This document shows positions 63,809-64,000 of a stretch of 64,000 bases of DNA, one piece after another. The stretch is from contig NZ_CP142016.1 of assembly GCF_035666175.1 (NCBI RefSeq), positions 496,001 through 560,000 on the forward strand, given 5' to 3'. Each line of letters opens with the position of its first letter. The stretch's first letter is position 1. The notes below the pieces were generated by a model. That model worked only from the letters and a program-made list of their open reading frames with translations. It did no database searches and had not been told where the DNA came from. The stretch comes from Riemerella anatipestifer. Lineage in GTDB: Bacteria > Bacteroidota > Bacteroidia > Flavobacteriales > Weeksellaceae. A program made the position numbers and the translations under genes.

Positions 63809-64000
63809 ATGATAGAAATAAAAAACCTTACCAAGACTTTCGGCAAATTTAAAGCTCTCAACAATATTAATCTTTCATGTAAAACTGGGAGAGCTATTGC
63901 TCTTATTGGTCCAAACGGCTGTGGAAAAACCACTCTAATTAAGAGCATTTTAGGATTAAATACTGTTGAGTCTGGACAAATATTGGTTAATGGGAATGAT
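63809..64000 (+). CDS. nosF: NosF ABC ATPase (5' part, cut by window end)
   Basis: The first 64 codons from the ATG at 63809. IEIKNLTKTFGKFKALNNIN and the Walker A loop GPNGCGKTTLIKSI identify an ABC ATP-binding subunit. Position 15 bases after nosD makes it NosF, the ATPase that drives NosY. nosY is expected beyond the window. Confidence 0.9.
   Translation, partial: MIEIKNLTKTFGKFKALNNINLSCKTGRAIALIGPNGCGKTTLIKSILGLNTVESGQILVNGND

Overview
The window is AT-rich (roughly one third G+C by eye) and reads as the chromosome of a Flavobacteriia/Weeksellaceae bacterium. Promoters carry the Bacteroidota -7 box TAnnTTTG, often with TTTG about 18-20 bases upstream, and Shine-Dalgarno sites are rare. 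The gene content is typical: DPP IV-like peptidase, PspC, DUF5522, DUF4136 and DUF4374 proteins, a short arginine decarboxylase with agmatinase, and a clade II nos cluster. The IS982-family element resembles those known from Riemerella anatipestifer, so a Riemerella-like organism is my best guess; the species is inference.

Layout. 1-3.4 kb is a decayed accessory island: a type IIG-like restriction-modification gene with two in-frame stops, a relaxase gene with two frameshifts and a stop, and at its right edge what looks like a displaced tRNA 3' end followed by a terminator. 3.5-5.5 kb is a cold-shock operon (RhlE-like helicase plus two cold-shock-domain proteins) behind a long leader. 5.6-42.6 kb is mostly housekeeping: rlmN, queA, rpsF-rpsR-rplI, a DPP IV gene, hemL, mpl, ung, SRP RNA, mnmD, ilvE, ndk, atpDC, ribF, speA/speB, lptB, menaquinone-linked genes and sdaA, plus tRNA-Leu(CAA). 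It also contains two unannotated-looking small loci: a probable sigma-54-driven small RNA at about 26.16-26.23 kb and a 21-codon hydrophobic peptide gene at 38.81-38.88 kb.

43.4-53.2 kb is an iron/siderophore-type import and reduction locus: TonB-dependent receptor, DUF4374 lipoprotein (XusB-like), ankyrin protein, DUF2271 protein with an ApbE-type FMN attachment motif, a PepSY-flavodoxin-FNR fusion, and ApbE. The receptor gene is split by a complete IS982-family element with an 8-bp target duplication; removing the element restores one 739-codon frame. The remaining genes form a plausible route for electrons from cytosolic NAD(P)H across the membrane to a flavinylated periplasmic protein.

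54-64 kb is a nitrogen-oxide locus: an Rrf2/NsrR-like repressor with its own palindromic operator, a RIC/YtfE/ScdA iron-sulfur repair protein, a Crp/Fnr regulator frameshifted in an A6 tract, a polytopic His-containing membrane protein, cytochromes c, nosZ, a NosB-like membrane protein, nosL, nosD and the start of nosF. A perfect 18-bp FNR-like palindrome precedes the cytochrome c-nosZ unit. An IS1-family element sits in the last codons of the NosB-like gene, which can also be rejoined in frame. Several genes are broken by single stops or homopolymer indels; some could be sequencing errors, and each is marked.
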